Assembly: GCA_003144275.1 (NCBI GenBank)
Contig: NJBF01000028.1
Location: 1-63,233, forward strand
Length of the DNA stretch: 63,233 nucleotides
Reading direction: 5' to 3'
Origin: Candidatus Heimdallarchaeota archaeon B3_Heim
GTDB taxonomy: Archaea > Asgardarchaeota > Heimdallarchaeia > Hodarchaeales > Hodarchaeaceae
Below the pieces are notes generated by a model. It made no database searches and was not told where the DNA came from. It saw only the letters and a list, made by a program, of their open reading frames with translations. The translations under genes and the position numbers were made by a program. Of the stretch, positions 1 to 7,417 are shown in pieces (position 1 is the stretch's first letter; each line of letters starts with the position of its first letter).

Positions 1-188
1 TAAATACCAATAGTGACGCTATAGAACAAGAAAATTAAAAAAATCAACAACTGCCCAAACCAATATACAGTATTTAGCTTATTGAGAGATCCTTTTTTCT
101 TGGAAGATTTTATTCTAGTGATATCTTCTTGATCTAAACCAACTGACTTGGCCAGAGAGTCAAATTTGGTGTCCTCTAATTCCCTCAC
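1..188 (-). CDS. Small membrane protein, partial (tandem paralogue of next gene)
   Basis: The reverse strand from a GTG at 188 stays open to the window edge (62 codons visible). The GTG has a GAGAGGA ribosome site just upstream and lies 22 bases after the stop of the 137-aa gene, so the two look co-transcribed. The visible product has an acidic N-terminus, the segment VGLDQEDITRIKSSKKKG and then a hydrophobic helix. The neighbour has VGLTASDINTIQNAKKRKK at the same place, also just before its first helix, so the pair looks like a tandem duplication. The family is not recognised. The C-terminus lies outside the window. Confidence 0.6.
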   Translation of the reverse strand, partial: MRELEDTKFDSLAKSVGLDQEDITRIKSSKKKGSLNKLNTVYWFGQLLIFLIFLFYSVTIGI

Positions 189-209
189 GATCCTCTCATT
201 GTATTATTG

Positions 210-623
210 TTAATCATAAGAATAAACCCCATATTTCACTGGTGGACCCTCAGAAGGTGCAGAGGTAAAATTGAAAAGTTGTCCAGCAACATTGCCAATA
301 ATAAAACCAATGATAAAAACAAAAAGCGTAACAGTGATTAATCTAAGTAAGGATTTTCTTTTAACTAATTCCGAAAGAACAGAAAAATTACCAAAGAGGA
401 TAGTTGGTCCAAATGGATAATTACTATCTACATCTATTACTTTAATTGGAACTAGAGCATATCCAATCAAAAATGATGATACGCCGATGATCGATTCAAC
501 AAATAGAAATATAGAATTGGATAATTTTTTCCTTTTTTTAGCGTTCTGAATTGTATTAATATCACTAGCAGTCAAGCCAACCTTATCTGCGATTTTAAGA
601 ACATCAGAATCAGATTTGGTCAT
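210..623 (-). CDS. Small two-helix membrane protein, unknown function
   Basis: 137 aa with a short basic/polar cytosolic N-terminus (about residues 1-35) holding the motif VGLTASDINTIQ, followed by at least two membrane helices (about 38-60 and 95-115) and a short polar C-terminal tail. The family is not recognised. The N-terminal motif recurs in the truncated gene immediately downstream, so this is one of two tandem paralogues, probably in one transcript. It diverges from the radical SAM operon starting near 0.8 kb, with about 100-180 bases between the start codons. The ATG start is the natural one, because the alignable motif begins only a few residues later. Confidence 0.6.
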   Translation of the reverse strand: MTKSDSDVLKIADKVGLTASDINTIQNAKKRKKLSNSIFLFVESIIGVSSFLIGYALVPIKVIDVDSNYPFGPTILFGNFSVLSELVKRKSLLRLITVTLFVFIIGFIIGNVAGQLFNFTSAPSEGPPVKYGVYSYD

Positions 624-718
624 AAAATCAACCAGAGACGTTTTAATAGAACTCTTGTATTTAAATTTAATTCCATAAAGTAAGGATTACTCCTTAAATC
701 CTCTAATCTAATAGGAAG

Positions 719-805
719 ATGATTTATAAAATTATGCAGAAATGCAAACCTAGATCATTCAAGTATCAAATTAAAAACGAACTTGTCAAGTTCAAGGAGA
801 AATGA
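719..805 (+). CDS. 28-aa ORF overlapping the radical SAM start (possible leader or precursor peptide)
   Basis: ATG at 719 opens a 28-codon frame whose TGA (803-805) overlaps the ATG of the radical SAM gene (802-804) as ATGA, the usual arrangement for translational coupling. The peptide is basic, begins MIYKIMQKCKPRSFKY and ends KFKEK. It has one Cys and several Lys/Phe residues. An AGGAAG sequence abuts the ATG, closer than an ideal ribosome site. Short precursors directly before radical SAM/SPASM maturases are known (PqqA-type), so a precursor role is possible. Chance short ORFs are common in AT-rich DNA, and the ORF could simply be a coupling leader. Confidence 0.3.
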   Translation: MIYKIMQKCKPRSFKYQIKNELVKFKEK

Positions 806-1821
806 AGCTGCAATCACTTGAATGTGCAGTGTGGGAAATAACACTAGGTTGTAATCTGAAATGTTCTCACTGCGGATCCTCTGCAGGAAAAAAACGGGAA
901 AATGAACTTACAACGCTTGAAAGTATTGAAATCTGTGAACAATTAGCCGATTTGAACTGTGCTAATGTTGCACTGATGGGAGGCGAACCTTTCTTAAAAA
1001 AAGGTTGGGAAAAGATTGCCCAATGTATAGTAGATCTAGGGATGAAATTAAATATCGTATCCAATGGATTCATACTAGACCAACACCTAGAAGAATTGAT
1101 TAGATTGCAACCAACAGTAGTAGGTATAAGTCTAGATGGATTACGAAAAACTCATGATGCAATACGAGGAATGAAGGGATCATTTGATCAGGTAGTAAAC
1201 GCCATAAATCTACTAAGAAAAAATAATATCCAAACAACTGTTATATCAACAGTTAGCAAAATTAATTTTGAAGAACTTTCTAAAATACAGAAGTTCATAT
1301 TTAACAAGGGAATAAATTGGCAAATTCAGATAGCAGCTCCATTTGGAAATTTTACAAAGGAAGACATGCTTTCTTATGAAGAATTTTATGCAGTAGGCTT
1401 ATTGATAGCTGCATGGAGAGCAAAACATCATTTTCAAAATATGCCAGTAATAGGAGCCCATTGCATGGGGTACCACTCAGAAATCATGGAGAATTTTGTC
1501 TGGGATGGCTGTACAGCGGGAAGAACAACAATTGGGATTACTTGTGAAGGAAATGTAGTAGGCTGTTTAGCAATGGGAAATGATCGACTAATTGAAGGAA
1601 ATCTTCGTGAACAGAGTTTAGAAGCAATATGGAATAACAGAGATGCATTTTCCTATAATAGAAAGTTTTCAAGTAAAAAATTGGGAGATTACTGTACGAA
1701 CTGTGAGTTTGGAGAAAACTGTAAGGGAGGATGTAATTCCATGTCGTTAAGTACAACAAATAAATTCCATAATGATCCATTTTGCTTTCATAGAATTGAA
1801 AGAGAGATCATCAAGAAGTAA
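802..1821 (+). CDS. Radical SAM/SPASM domain protein
   Basis: 339 aa. The 4Fe-4S radical SAM motif is C17-x3-C21-x2-C24 (CNLKCSHC), followed by GGEP at residues 60-63 and a TIM-barrel core. The C-terminal third has SPASM-type cysteines: GCTAGRTTIGI and GNVVGC near residue 250, and the cluster YCTNCEFGENCKGGCNS plus a final DPFC. SPASM proteins carry auxiliary Fe-S clusters and usually modify peptides or proteins, or heme-type cofactors; the substrate cannot be read from this gene. A 28-aa ORF overlaps its start, and a methyltransferase gene follows 14 bases after its stop. A GGAG site lies two bases before the ATG. Radical SAM assignment is firm, the role open. Confidence 0.9.
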   Translation: MKLQSLECAVWEITLGCNLKCSHCGSSAGKKRENELTTLESIEICEQLADLNCANVALMGGEPFLKKGWEKIAQCIVDLGMKLNIVSNGFILDQHLEELIRLQPTVVGISLDGLRKTHDAIRGMKGSFDQVVNAINLLRKNNIQTTVISTVSKINFEELSKIQKFIFNKGINWQIQIAAPFGNFTKEDMLSYEEFYAVGLLIAAWRAKHHFQNMPVIGAHCMGYHSEIMENFVWDGCTAGRTTIGITCEGNVVGCLAMGNDRLIEGNLREQSLEAIWNNRDAFSYNRKFSSKKLGDYCTNCEFGENCKGGCNSMSLSTTNKFHNDPFCFHRIEREIIKK

Positions 1822-1835
1822 AGGTATGCCGACAG

Positions 1836-3152
1836 ATGAGTAATGAAAAAATCATCAATAAAATTAACTTACATGTAGGGTGTGGAGAAAATTATTATCC
1901 AGAATACCTAAATATAGACATCAATGAAAAATCAATAGCTGACATAATTGCTCATGCCATTTGCCTGCCAATAAAGGAAGAGAGTATCGTTTCAATAAAA
2001 GCATACCATGTGATAGAGCATTTTGATTGGGTAGACATACATTTTTTACTCAATGAGTGGTATAGAGTATTGATAAGGGGTGGAGAAGTAACCATAGAAG
2101 TACCCGATATAGAAAAGGGGATAAAAGAACTAAAAAGAAAGAAAACGTTAAAAGAGCAAGTAAAAAGCATTCAATGGATGTTTGGAATAGATACCCCAGG
2201 AATGCAGCATAAATCAGGAACCGCCTTTGAAGTAATCAGGAATATACTACACGAATTAGGGTATGAAAATATCACGAGAAAAAAACCAAAAACCCATTTA
2301 TATGGGGAAGGATTGAGAATGAGTTGTAATAAACCAGAGGGAGAGAGTCTAGAAAAAATAACAAGTAAAAGCAGCTATAGGACTAGAGTTTACAAATATC
2401 TGTCAGCTAATCCCTCAACAGAAAAGACTCTTTTAGAATTAAATCATTTGAACAAAATTTATGAGATGTTAGGATCTTTAGATAAGATAATAGAGGAAAA
2501 ACAACAAATAGATACAATTCTGGATTTAACAATAGCTAATCCAACCTTGGCACTAGAACTACTAGATGTATTAACAGAAGAAGACATTACAACTTCGGTA
2601 ACAAGTAAAAAATGTAAAGATTTACTAAAATATCTAGAGAAAATATCATTTCAAAAGAAAATAATCACCTTATGGAAAAAAAGACGAAAAACCCCAGGAA
2701 AATTCAATGAGGAGTTTCATCGATTCATTCAAGAAATCAAAATTAAATTATTTAGTAGTTTACGGAATAGCAATAGTATTGAGAAAAATTTCTCTTATTT
2801 ATCGAAATTAGAAGACGGAAATCTGCTCTTTTTTGATAAATACTTCATCTTACACAATGCGATGGTAAATTTCAACTTAGGCCTACGCTATTTTTACAGA
2901 GAGGAGTACACCAAAGCTTTAAACACCTTGCAAGAGAGTTTGCGATATTGTAAGGACAATTTTCTAGTGTACTGGAATATAGCAAGACTACTAGCTCTAA
3001 GAGATGATACTCAAGTAGAACAGTATTATAAAACTGCATATGATTTAATACAAGATAAAAACAGGAAAATAACCCTAAAGAAGGAAATGAAAGAGGTTGT
3101 AGTGGAGAAGAATGATTTAGAGTATAGAAACCCATATTCGATAACTGATTAG
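1836..3152 (+). CDS. SAM methyltransferase fused to a TPR-like C-terminal region
   Basis: 438 aa. Residues 9-105 form a class I SAM-methyltransferase core: LHVGCGENYYPEYLNIDI (glycine-rich SAM loop and acidic end of strand 2), the segment SIKAYHVIEHF and EWYRVLIRGGEVTIEVPD (motifs of the type 11 family). A charged helical middle follows. About residues 340-410 look like TPR helices (NFNLGLRYFYREEYTKALNTL is typical of such a repeat). The gene starts 14 bases after the radical SAM gene, so the two are almost certainly one operon and may act on the same substrate, the TPR part probably binding a protein or peptide. That partnership is inferred from position. Confidence 0.8.
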   Translation: MSNEKIINKINLHVGCGENYYPEYLNIDINEKSIADIIAHAICLPIKEESIVSIKAYHVIEHFDWVDIHFLLNEWYRVLIRGGEVTIEVPDIEKGIKELKRKKTLKEQVKSIQWMFGIDTPGMQHKSGTAFEVIRNILHELGYENITRKKPKTHLYGEGLRMSCNKPEGESLEKITSKSSYRTRVYKYLSANPSTEKTLLELNHLNKIYEMLGSLDKIIEEKQQIDTILDLTIANPTLALELLDVLTEEDITTSVTSKKCKDLLKYLEKISFQKKIITLWKKRRKTPGKFNEEFHRFIQEIKIKLFSSLRNSNSIEKNFSYLSKLEDGNLLFFDKYFILHNAMVNFNLGLRYFYREEYTKALNTLQESLRYCKDNFLVYWNIARLLALRDDTQVEQYYKTAYDLIQDKNRKITLKKEMKEVVVEKNDLEYRNPYSITD

Positions 3153-3161
3153 AAAATTACC

Positions 3162-3213
3162 TATGTAGAGCAGTGATCTATCAAGATCAACTAAACCCCC
3201 AACACTCTACATA
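3162..3213 (+). other. Nested hairpin after the radical SAM-methyltransferase operon
   Basis: Ten bases after the methyltransferase stop there is a perfect 9-bp inverted repeat (TATGTAGAG at 3162-3170 with CTCTACATA at 3205-3213). It encloses a second perfect 6-bp stem (TGATCT at 3174-3179 with AGATCA at 3184-3189, loop ATCA). Two nested perfect stems in 52 bases are more structure than a plain terminator needs, and no T-tract follows. It could be an mRNA-end stabiliser, a small structured RNA or a protein-binding DNA site. Confidence 0.45.
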
Positions 3214-3343
3214 TCGCTCATCTCGAGGAAAGAAGGAAGTAGTAAGGAATAAAACTCCAAGACATGTTATTTGAGGAATTATTTAGGGGGAAGGAATTTT
3301 TTTTATTTTGAACTTCTGAATTAACTTCTATGGATTCGGACTC

Positions 3344-5608
3344 TTGGATCAGTTTCTCCTTTTTCTAAATGATTTTCATGAGCAAATAAAGCCTCTCGCA
3401 ATCAGGCCTAAGAAGCAGAATCCGAGGTCAGAATCGCGAATGGTCGATGTGCCAAAAGTCTTTTATTTTAAGCATATCCCATTAAACGTCGATAAAAAAA
3501 GTATCAAGGTCTTCCTCCACTCCAAAGATACTTTTTCATTGGAATACAGTATTTTTGAACCGAAAACGGTGCATGTGACTATGGCGCCTGTCTGTGGCCG
3601 TTGGTTTCGGCAAAAAAAGACCGACCGAGCCTTGGCCTCCATTCAGCAATTTGCCTCCACTATGGGCTTACATTCTGATTTTCATCAATTCAAACCTTCA
3701 CCGATTCATCGGCTCCTGAAAATGTTCCGTCCTTCCTTTCATTTATATGCCGATGATCCCACCAGTCCCAGTTTTTCCTCGGGTGGAATCTTAGCAGTTA
3801 CAGGGGATAAAGCACCGCCTTTGACAAGTGTGGAGAACTTCATTGATGATTTATTAGAAATTCTTACAGATTTTCCGACCTTTGCGTTGGTGCAACTGGT
3901 TTTCAAACCGATAGGTATTCCTCGGAAATTTCGCTTAGATGAGGAAGGCCAAGAGCGGCAAAAAACCCAGCTACGTTTTGATATTCAACAGGGCCAAGTC
4001 CAGCAACGGTTTACCTCGTCGATTAGTACAATTATGGAGGAAGCGGGGTGTTTTCATTTCTCACCGAGGGTGTTGATTGTCGAAACCAATCCTGACACGT
4101 TAAAAACCAAACTCAATCGAATCTCAGCATTATTTCGTTCGCATGGTTTGAAAGTACGGAAATATCCCTCTTTCTGGCGTCGTTTTCGGTCATTTATGGC
4201 TCAATGTCAATCCCATAAACTCGCTTCACCCATTGTATTGGATGGATATTCCCTTATGGGGTTTATTTCTCCTCCCAAACGTCAATTTGCCAGTGTGGGC
4301 TATTCTTTGGTGCCTCATAAAGAGGACTATCTTCTTTCCTCAGGGATCGATCGACATTCGGATCCCTCTGCGATTAATGTCGGGATTCCGATTATTAGTG
4401 GGCGTACTGTTGATGATCCGCTATTGATTCGTGGTCAGGACTTCAATCGGCATATGGCTGTCTTCGGTATGACGGGTGAGGGGAAAAGTCGTTTTATCTA
4501 TGGTCTCATTGCTGAATTTTATCGTCAGCAGGTGAAGTTTGTCATTTTTGATCCCAAAGGGGAATATCTTCATCCTGTGCGGTCATTTTGTCAAGATGTC
4601 ATCTATCTTAAACCGGGTTCGCAGGATCTTCCCTGGGGCATTAACATTTTTCACATTCCTCGGAATGCCTCGGGGGACTTTCTCATTCCTCTCGAAGACC
4701 ATATTCAATTTATCATGTCCCTTCTTGAACATATCTTTGATGAATCAGATGCTTTATCCCCTCAAATGCGTCGCTTATTGCATCTCGCGATTATTCAGAC
4801 TGTCAAGGAACAGGGTGATTTTCGTCGTTTCCTGTACTGGCTTGACAATCCTGGGCAACTCGGCATTAAGGGCAGTTATCTTGAAAATACGGCTGCAGGC
4901 ATTCTTAATCGGATCGAGAAACTTTTCTTTGGGAATACGGGCCGCTGCTTTACTGTCTCGCAGACCACCTTTGAAATTGCCTCGTTACTCGACCAGAATG
5001 CCATTATTGATCTATCTGCCTTTGAAGTCATGGAGGACCGATCGGGGCGACAAATGTTTCTGGAGGTCATCTTTCAGTATCTGTATTATTTTGCCCGAAG
5101 TTTTCGTCCTCCCTTTAAAGAAGAAGGTCTGCCTCAGAATATTTTTATCTTGGATGAAATTCAGAAGATTCTCACTCCCCAGAAATCCCGTTTTAAAGCC
5201 TCTGAGTCGATTATTAGTAAAGGTCCCTGGACCTTACGCTCGTATGATATTTCTATGATTTTCATTGGTACCGATCCTGTCATTGATCAACCCATTCTCA
5301 CCAATATGGGTATTTTTTCCATCTTTTATTCCAAATACGACCCCTATGCCATTGCTACCTTGCTTGGTATTCCCAAAACTGATTACGAACAGCTTCGTAC
5401 GCTCTTGAAGGTCAATCCTGATACACGCAATTGCTTGATCTCGGTCAATGCGCAGCTGTCGTTATTACGGACGAATGAGTTTCCTTTGGACTTATCTGCT
5501 CCTTTTGATCTTTCTGCTCTTCAAGCTCTCCCCCGTCAACGACAACTGCAGGAATCCTACGCAAAGTATGCCTTTGACCCCATTGATGAAATTATTTCAC
5601 AGAACTAA
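3344..5608 (+). CDS. HerA/VirB4-like P-loop ATPase (DUF87-type), probably mobile-element derived
   Basis: About 754 aa. A variable N-terminal region of about 360 residues precedes a FtsK/HerA-superfamily motor: Walker A FGMTGEGKSRF, the following strand VKFVIFDPKGEY, and Walker B NIFILDEIQKIL. Such ATPases pump DNA or protein (HerA-NurA resection, conjugation, virus packaging). No NurA nuclease or conjugation partner is beside it. Base and codon use differ from the neighbours: more GC, with many CGG, CTC and TTC-type codons. It sits beside an IS4-type element, and both suggest transfer. The start is uncertain: TTG at 3344, or ATG at 3440 (MVDVPKVF). Upstream of 3344 the frame closes at 3317. 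Confidence 0.8.
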   Translation: MDQFLLFLNDFHEQIKPLAIRPKKQNPRSESRMVDVPKVFYFKHIPLNVDKKSIKVFLHSKDTFSLEYSIFEPKTVHVTMAPVCGRWFRQKKTDRALASIQQFASTMGLHSDFHQFKPSPIHRLLKMFRPSFHLYADDPTSPSFSSGGILAVTGDKAPPLTSVENFIDDLLEILTDFPTFALVQLVFKPIGIPRKFRLDEEGQERQKTQLRFDIQQGQVQQRFTSSISTIMEEAGCFHFSPRVLIVETNPDTLKTKLNRISALFRSHGLKVRKYPSFWRRFRSFMAQCQSHKLASPIVLDGYSLMGFISPPKRQFASVGYSLVPHKEDYLLSSGIDRHSDPSAINVGIPIISGRTVDDPLLIRGQDFNRHMAVFGMTGEGKSRFIYGLIAEFYRQQVKFVIFDPKGEYLHPVRSFCQDVIYLKPGSQDLPWGINIFHIPRNASGDFLIPLEDHIQFIMSLLEHIFDESDALSPQMRRLLHLAIIQTVKEQGDFRRFLYWLDNPGQLGIKGSYLENTAAGILNRIEKLFFGNTGRCFTVSQTTFEIASLLDQNAIIDLSAFEVMEDRSGRQMFLEVIFQYLYYFARSFRPPFKEEGLPQNIFILDEIQKILTPQKSRFKASESIISKGPWTLRSYDISMIFIGTDPVIDQPILTNMGIFSIFYSKYDPYAIATLLGIPKTDYEQLRTLLKVNPDTRNCLISVNAQLSLLRTNEFPLDLSAPFDLSALQALPRQRQLQESYAKYAFDPIDEIISQN

Positions 5609-5636
5609 GGAATAATTCCGATCAAAATTAGTCTCC

Positions 5637-5644
5637 TTTTTTTT
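5637..5644 (+). terminator. T-tract terminator after the HerA-like gene
   Basis: A run of eight T (preceded by CTCC and followed by CTTATCTTG) begins about 29 bases after the stop of the ATPase gene. Archaeal RNA polymerase terminates on such T-tracts without needing a hairpin. A second pyrimidine-rich stretch follows to about 5720. Confidence 0.5.
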
Positions 5645-5803
5645 CTTATCTTGTTAAAAAACACCAGTAAATCTTCTTATTCTCTCTTTTGCTCTTTATT
5701 CTTCTTCTTCTGGTGTTTTATTCGTCAAAGGATAAAAATTCACTTTAAGAATTTTGTAAAATCTTCTCCATTCCTATAAATAATATTTATAAGTCTTATT
5801 TAT

Positions 5804-5820
5804 CTCGAATGATGAGTAAG
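5804..5820 (+). repeat. Left terminal inverted repeat of the IS
   Basis: CTCGAATGATGAGTAAG. It matches the right end in reverse complement at 14 of its first 16 positions. It lies 66 bases before the transposase ATG. Confidence 0.75.
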
Positions 5821-5886
5821 TCACCATCGGGGAGTAATGACGGAGCTGACCCATAAGCATTTAACTTCTGAGCCAAATGTTTTTCT

Positions 5887-7143
5887 ATGATAGCGAATCA
5901 AGAAATACACTCGTTAGAAAACGGACTCCGTCACTATCCCTCACGGACAGTCCAAGTTTTTAAAACTACCCATCTGACCCGTATTCTCAGAAAACACATT
6001 CACGAGACAGATGCCGACAAAAATCGGAAAGAATTTAGCTGCGAACAGTGGATTAAAGGTCTTTCCTTGATGCAGATTCAGAAATTCGAAGCGGTACGAC
6101 CCTTTGTGCGACAGCTAGAGCAAAATAGATCCTGGCAAGCTATTTGTGGTTATCAAGGAAACGTACCCACTCAAGGACAGTATTCCCGAAAAATTCTTGA
6201 TAAAAGGATTCAGGAGGTGTTAGTACGTACGTTTCAGACCTATCAACACTTAATTCCTTTGACACAAGGGAAATTACCCAATACTCCTTCAAGTGCTCAA
6301 TTTACTCTCCTTCAACAAGGTTATTATCCATTTCGGATAGATTGTACCAGTTTAAAGTTGTCTCCAGATCGGTATCCCTATGTCACATGGGGGTATGTTG
6401 CCAGTAAGAAACAGACCTTCCCTAGTGCGCGAATACACACAGTTCAGGAAGGAATCCACGGATTCATTGCTAATTACGGACCATCGGGAGGTCATGAACA
6501 CGAATCTCCCGTAGCTGAAGTACTATTGAATGAAACCGAAGAAATCAATAGTTGGTTGTCCGCAAATTCCATTATAGATCAACCACGACCATATATAATA
6601 TTTGATCGGGGATACTGGAAATTAGATCGTTTTCAAGATTTAGATACTCGTGGATGGGGGTGGAGTATTCCTTGGAAGAAACGAACTCTAATTGGAGTTC
6701 AAATGGAAATAATAAAGTTTCCTCAAGCTGAGAATAGCCCTTTGGAAATTCTGGTCTGGGGATCAAAAACAGAAAAACCATGGCGTCGTATTATTGGTAA
6801 GCTGGATTCATCCAACGATAGTTTTTGGAACGTACTTACCAATAATTTATCTCTACCTCCCTTAACGGTGCTTCAACTCCAAAAGGAACGCTGGGAGATC
6901 GAAACCTTGTTTCAATGGATTAAACAACACACCACAATTAAACGTCCATTGGGGAAATCTTGGATGAGTTTTGTCACCCATTGCTTGTTAGTAACTTTAT
7001 TACAAATCATCCTCTTTTATTATCTTCTCCTTCTCGGTTTTACTCGTTGGCAAGATCAGTTAACATCATTACTTGAAAATTTACGTTATTCGGACTTGGA
7101 ACCGTGGCCTAACTCTTACTTGATAGCGGAAAGGTTATTTTAA
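5887..7143 (+). CDS. IS4-type DDE transposase
   Basis: 418 aa, typical IS4-family length. The RNase H-like catalytic core is visible: first Asp in FRIDCTSLKL (about residue 153), second in YIIFDRGYWKLD (about 240), and Glu in the helix ERWEIETLFQWIKQHTTI (about 343), the R-x3-E-x6-K signature of the family. The N-terminal 130 residues are helical and probably bind the terminal repeats, and the C-terminus is hydrophobic. The enzyme would cut and paste the element flanked by the repeats at 5804 and 7222. All three catalytic residues are present. Codon use is closer to the HerA-like gene than to the rest of the window. Confidence 0.93.
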   Translation: MIANQEIHSLENGLRHYPSRTVQVFKTTHLTRILRKHIHETDADKNRKEFSCEQWIKGLSLMQIQKFEAVRPFVRQLEQNRSWQAICGYQGNVPTQGQYSRKILDKRIQEVLVRTFQTYQHLIPLTQGKLPNTPSSAQFTLLQQGYYPFRIDCTSLKLSPDRYPYVTWGYVASKKQTFPSARIHTVQEGIHGFIANYGPSGGHEHESPVAEVLLNETEEINSWLSANSIIDQPRPYIIFDRGYWKLDRFQDLDTRGWGWSIPWKKRTLIGVQMEIIKFPQAENSPLEILVWGSKTEKPWRRIIGKLDSSNDSFWNVLTNNLSLPPLTVLQLQKERWEIETLFQWIKQHTTIKRPLGKSWMSFVTHCLLVTLLQIILFYYLLLLGFTRWQDQLTSLLENLRYSDLEPWPNSYLIAERLF

Positions 7144-7205
7144 AGGTCAGGTGATAAAAATGTGATGAACTAATCCATTAGACTTAAAAAGGCCAGTGAA
7201 TTGAA

Positions 7206-7222
7206 GTTACTCATCGATCGAG
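7206..7222 (-). repeat. Right terminal inverted repeat of the IS
   Basis: On the reverse strand it reads CTCGATCGATGAGTAAC, pairing with the left end. Immediately outside it lies an AT-rich inverted repeat (TTTTATAT at 7223-7230 with ATATAAAA at 7243-7250) that is not part of the element and may contain the TATA box of the next operon. Confidence 0.75.
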
Positions 7223-7417
7223 TTTTATATTATTTTTTTATGATATAAAATAACAATTTATTAGCTTGTTAGAAGAAAATGACAATTTATGGTTCCATTT
7301 CACTCAATTAGGTCACTCATTTTTTAAAAATGTCTTTAGGATCTCCTGAAAAAGAAGAGTAATCTTAAAAAGTTATTAATTCGGGAAACTTTTCTATAAC
7401 AACTAGGAGTAAGTTCT

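Larger units (their letters stand above)
5804..7222 (+). mobile_element. IS4-family-type insertion sequence, about 1.42 kb
   Basis: The element carries one full-length DDE transposase gene and is bounded by imperfect terminal inverted repeats: CTCGAATGATGAGTAAG at 5804-5820, and CTCGATCGATGAGTAAC read on the reverse strand from 7222 to 7206. Fourteen of the first 16 positions agree. The length, single gene and repeats fit the IS4 family. I could not find a clear target-site duplication: the flanks TCTTATTTAT and TTTTATATTA are both AT-rich but not identical. The transposase keeps its catalytic residues and has no frameshift, so the copy may be recent or active. Confidence 0.8.

Noticed and set aside
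4539..5258. 239-aa forward frame inside the HerA-like gene
   Set aside because: It lies wholly within the Walker-motif ATPase in another frame and reads as low-complexity basic sequence; a shadow of the GC-richer gene.
5795..7232. Target-site duplication of the IS
   Set aside because: The flanks are both T/A-rich, but no identical direct repeat of 4-13 bases abuts the inverted ends.
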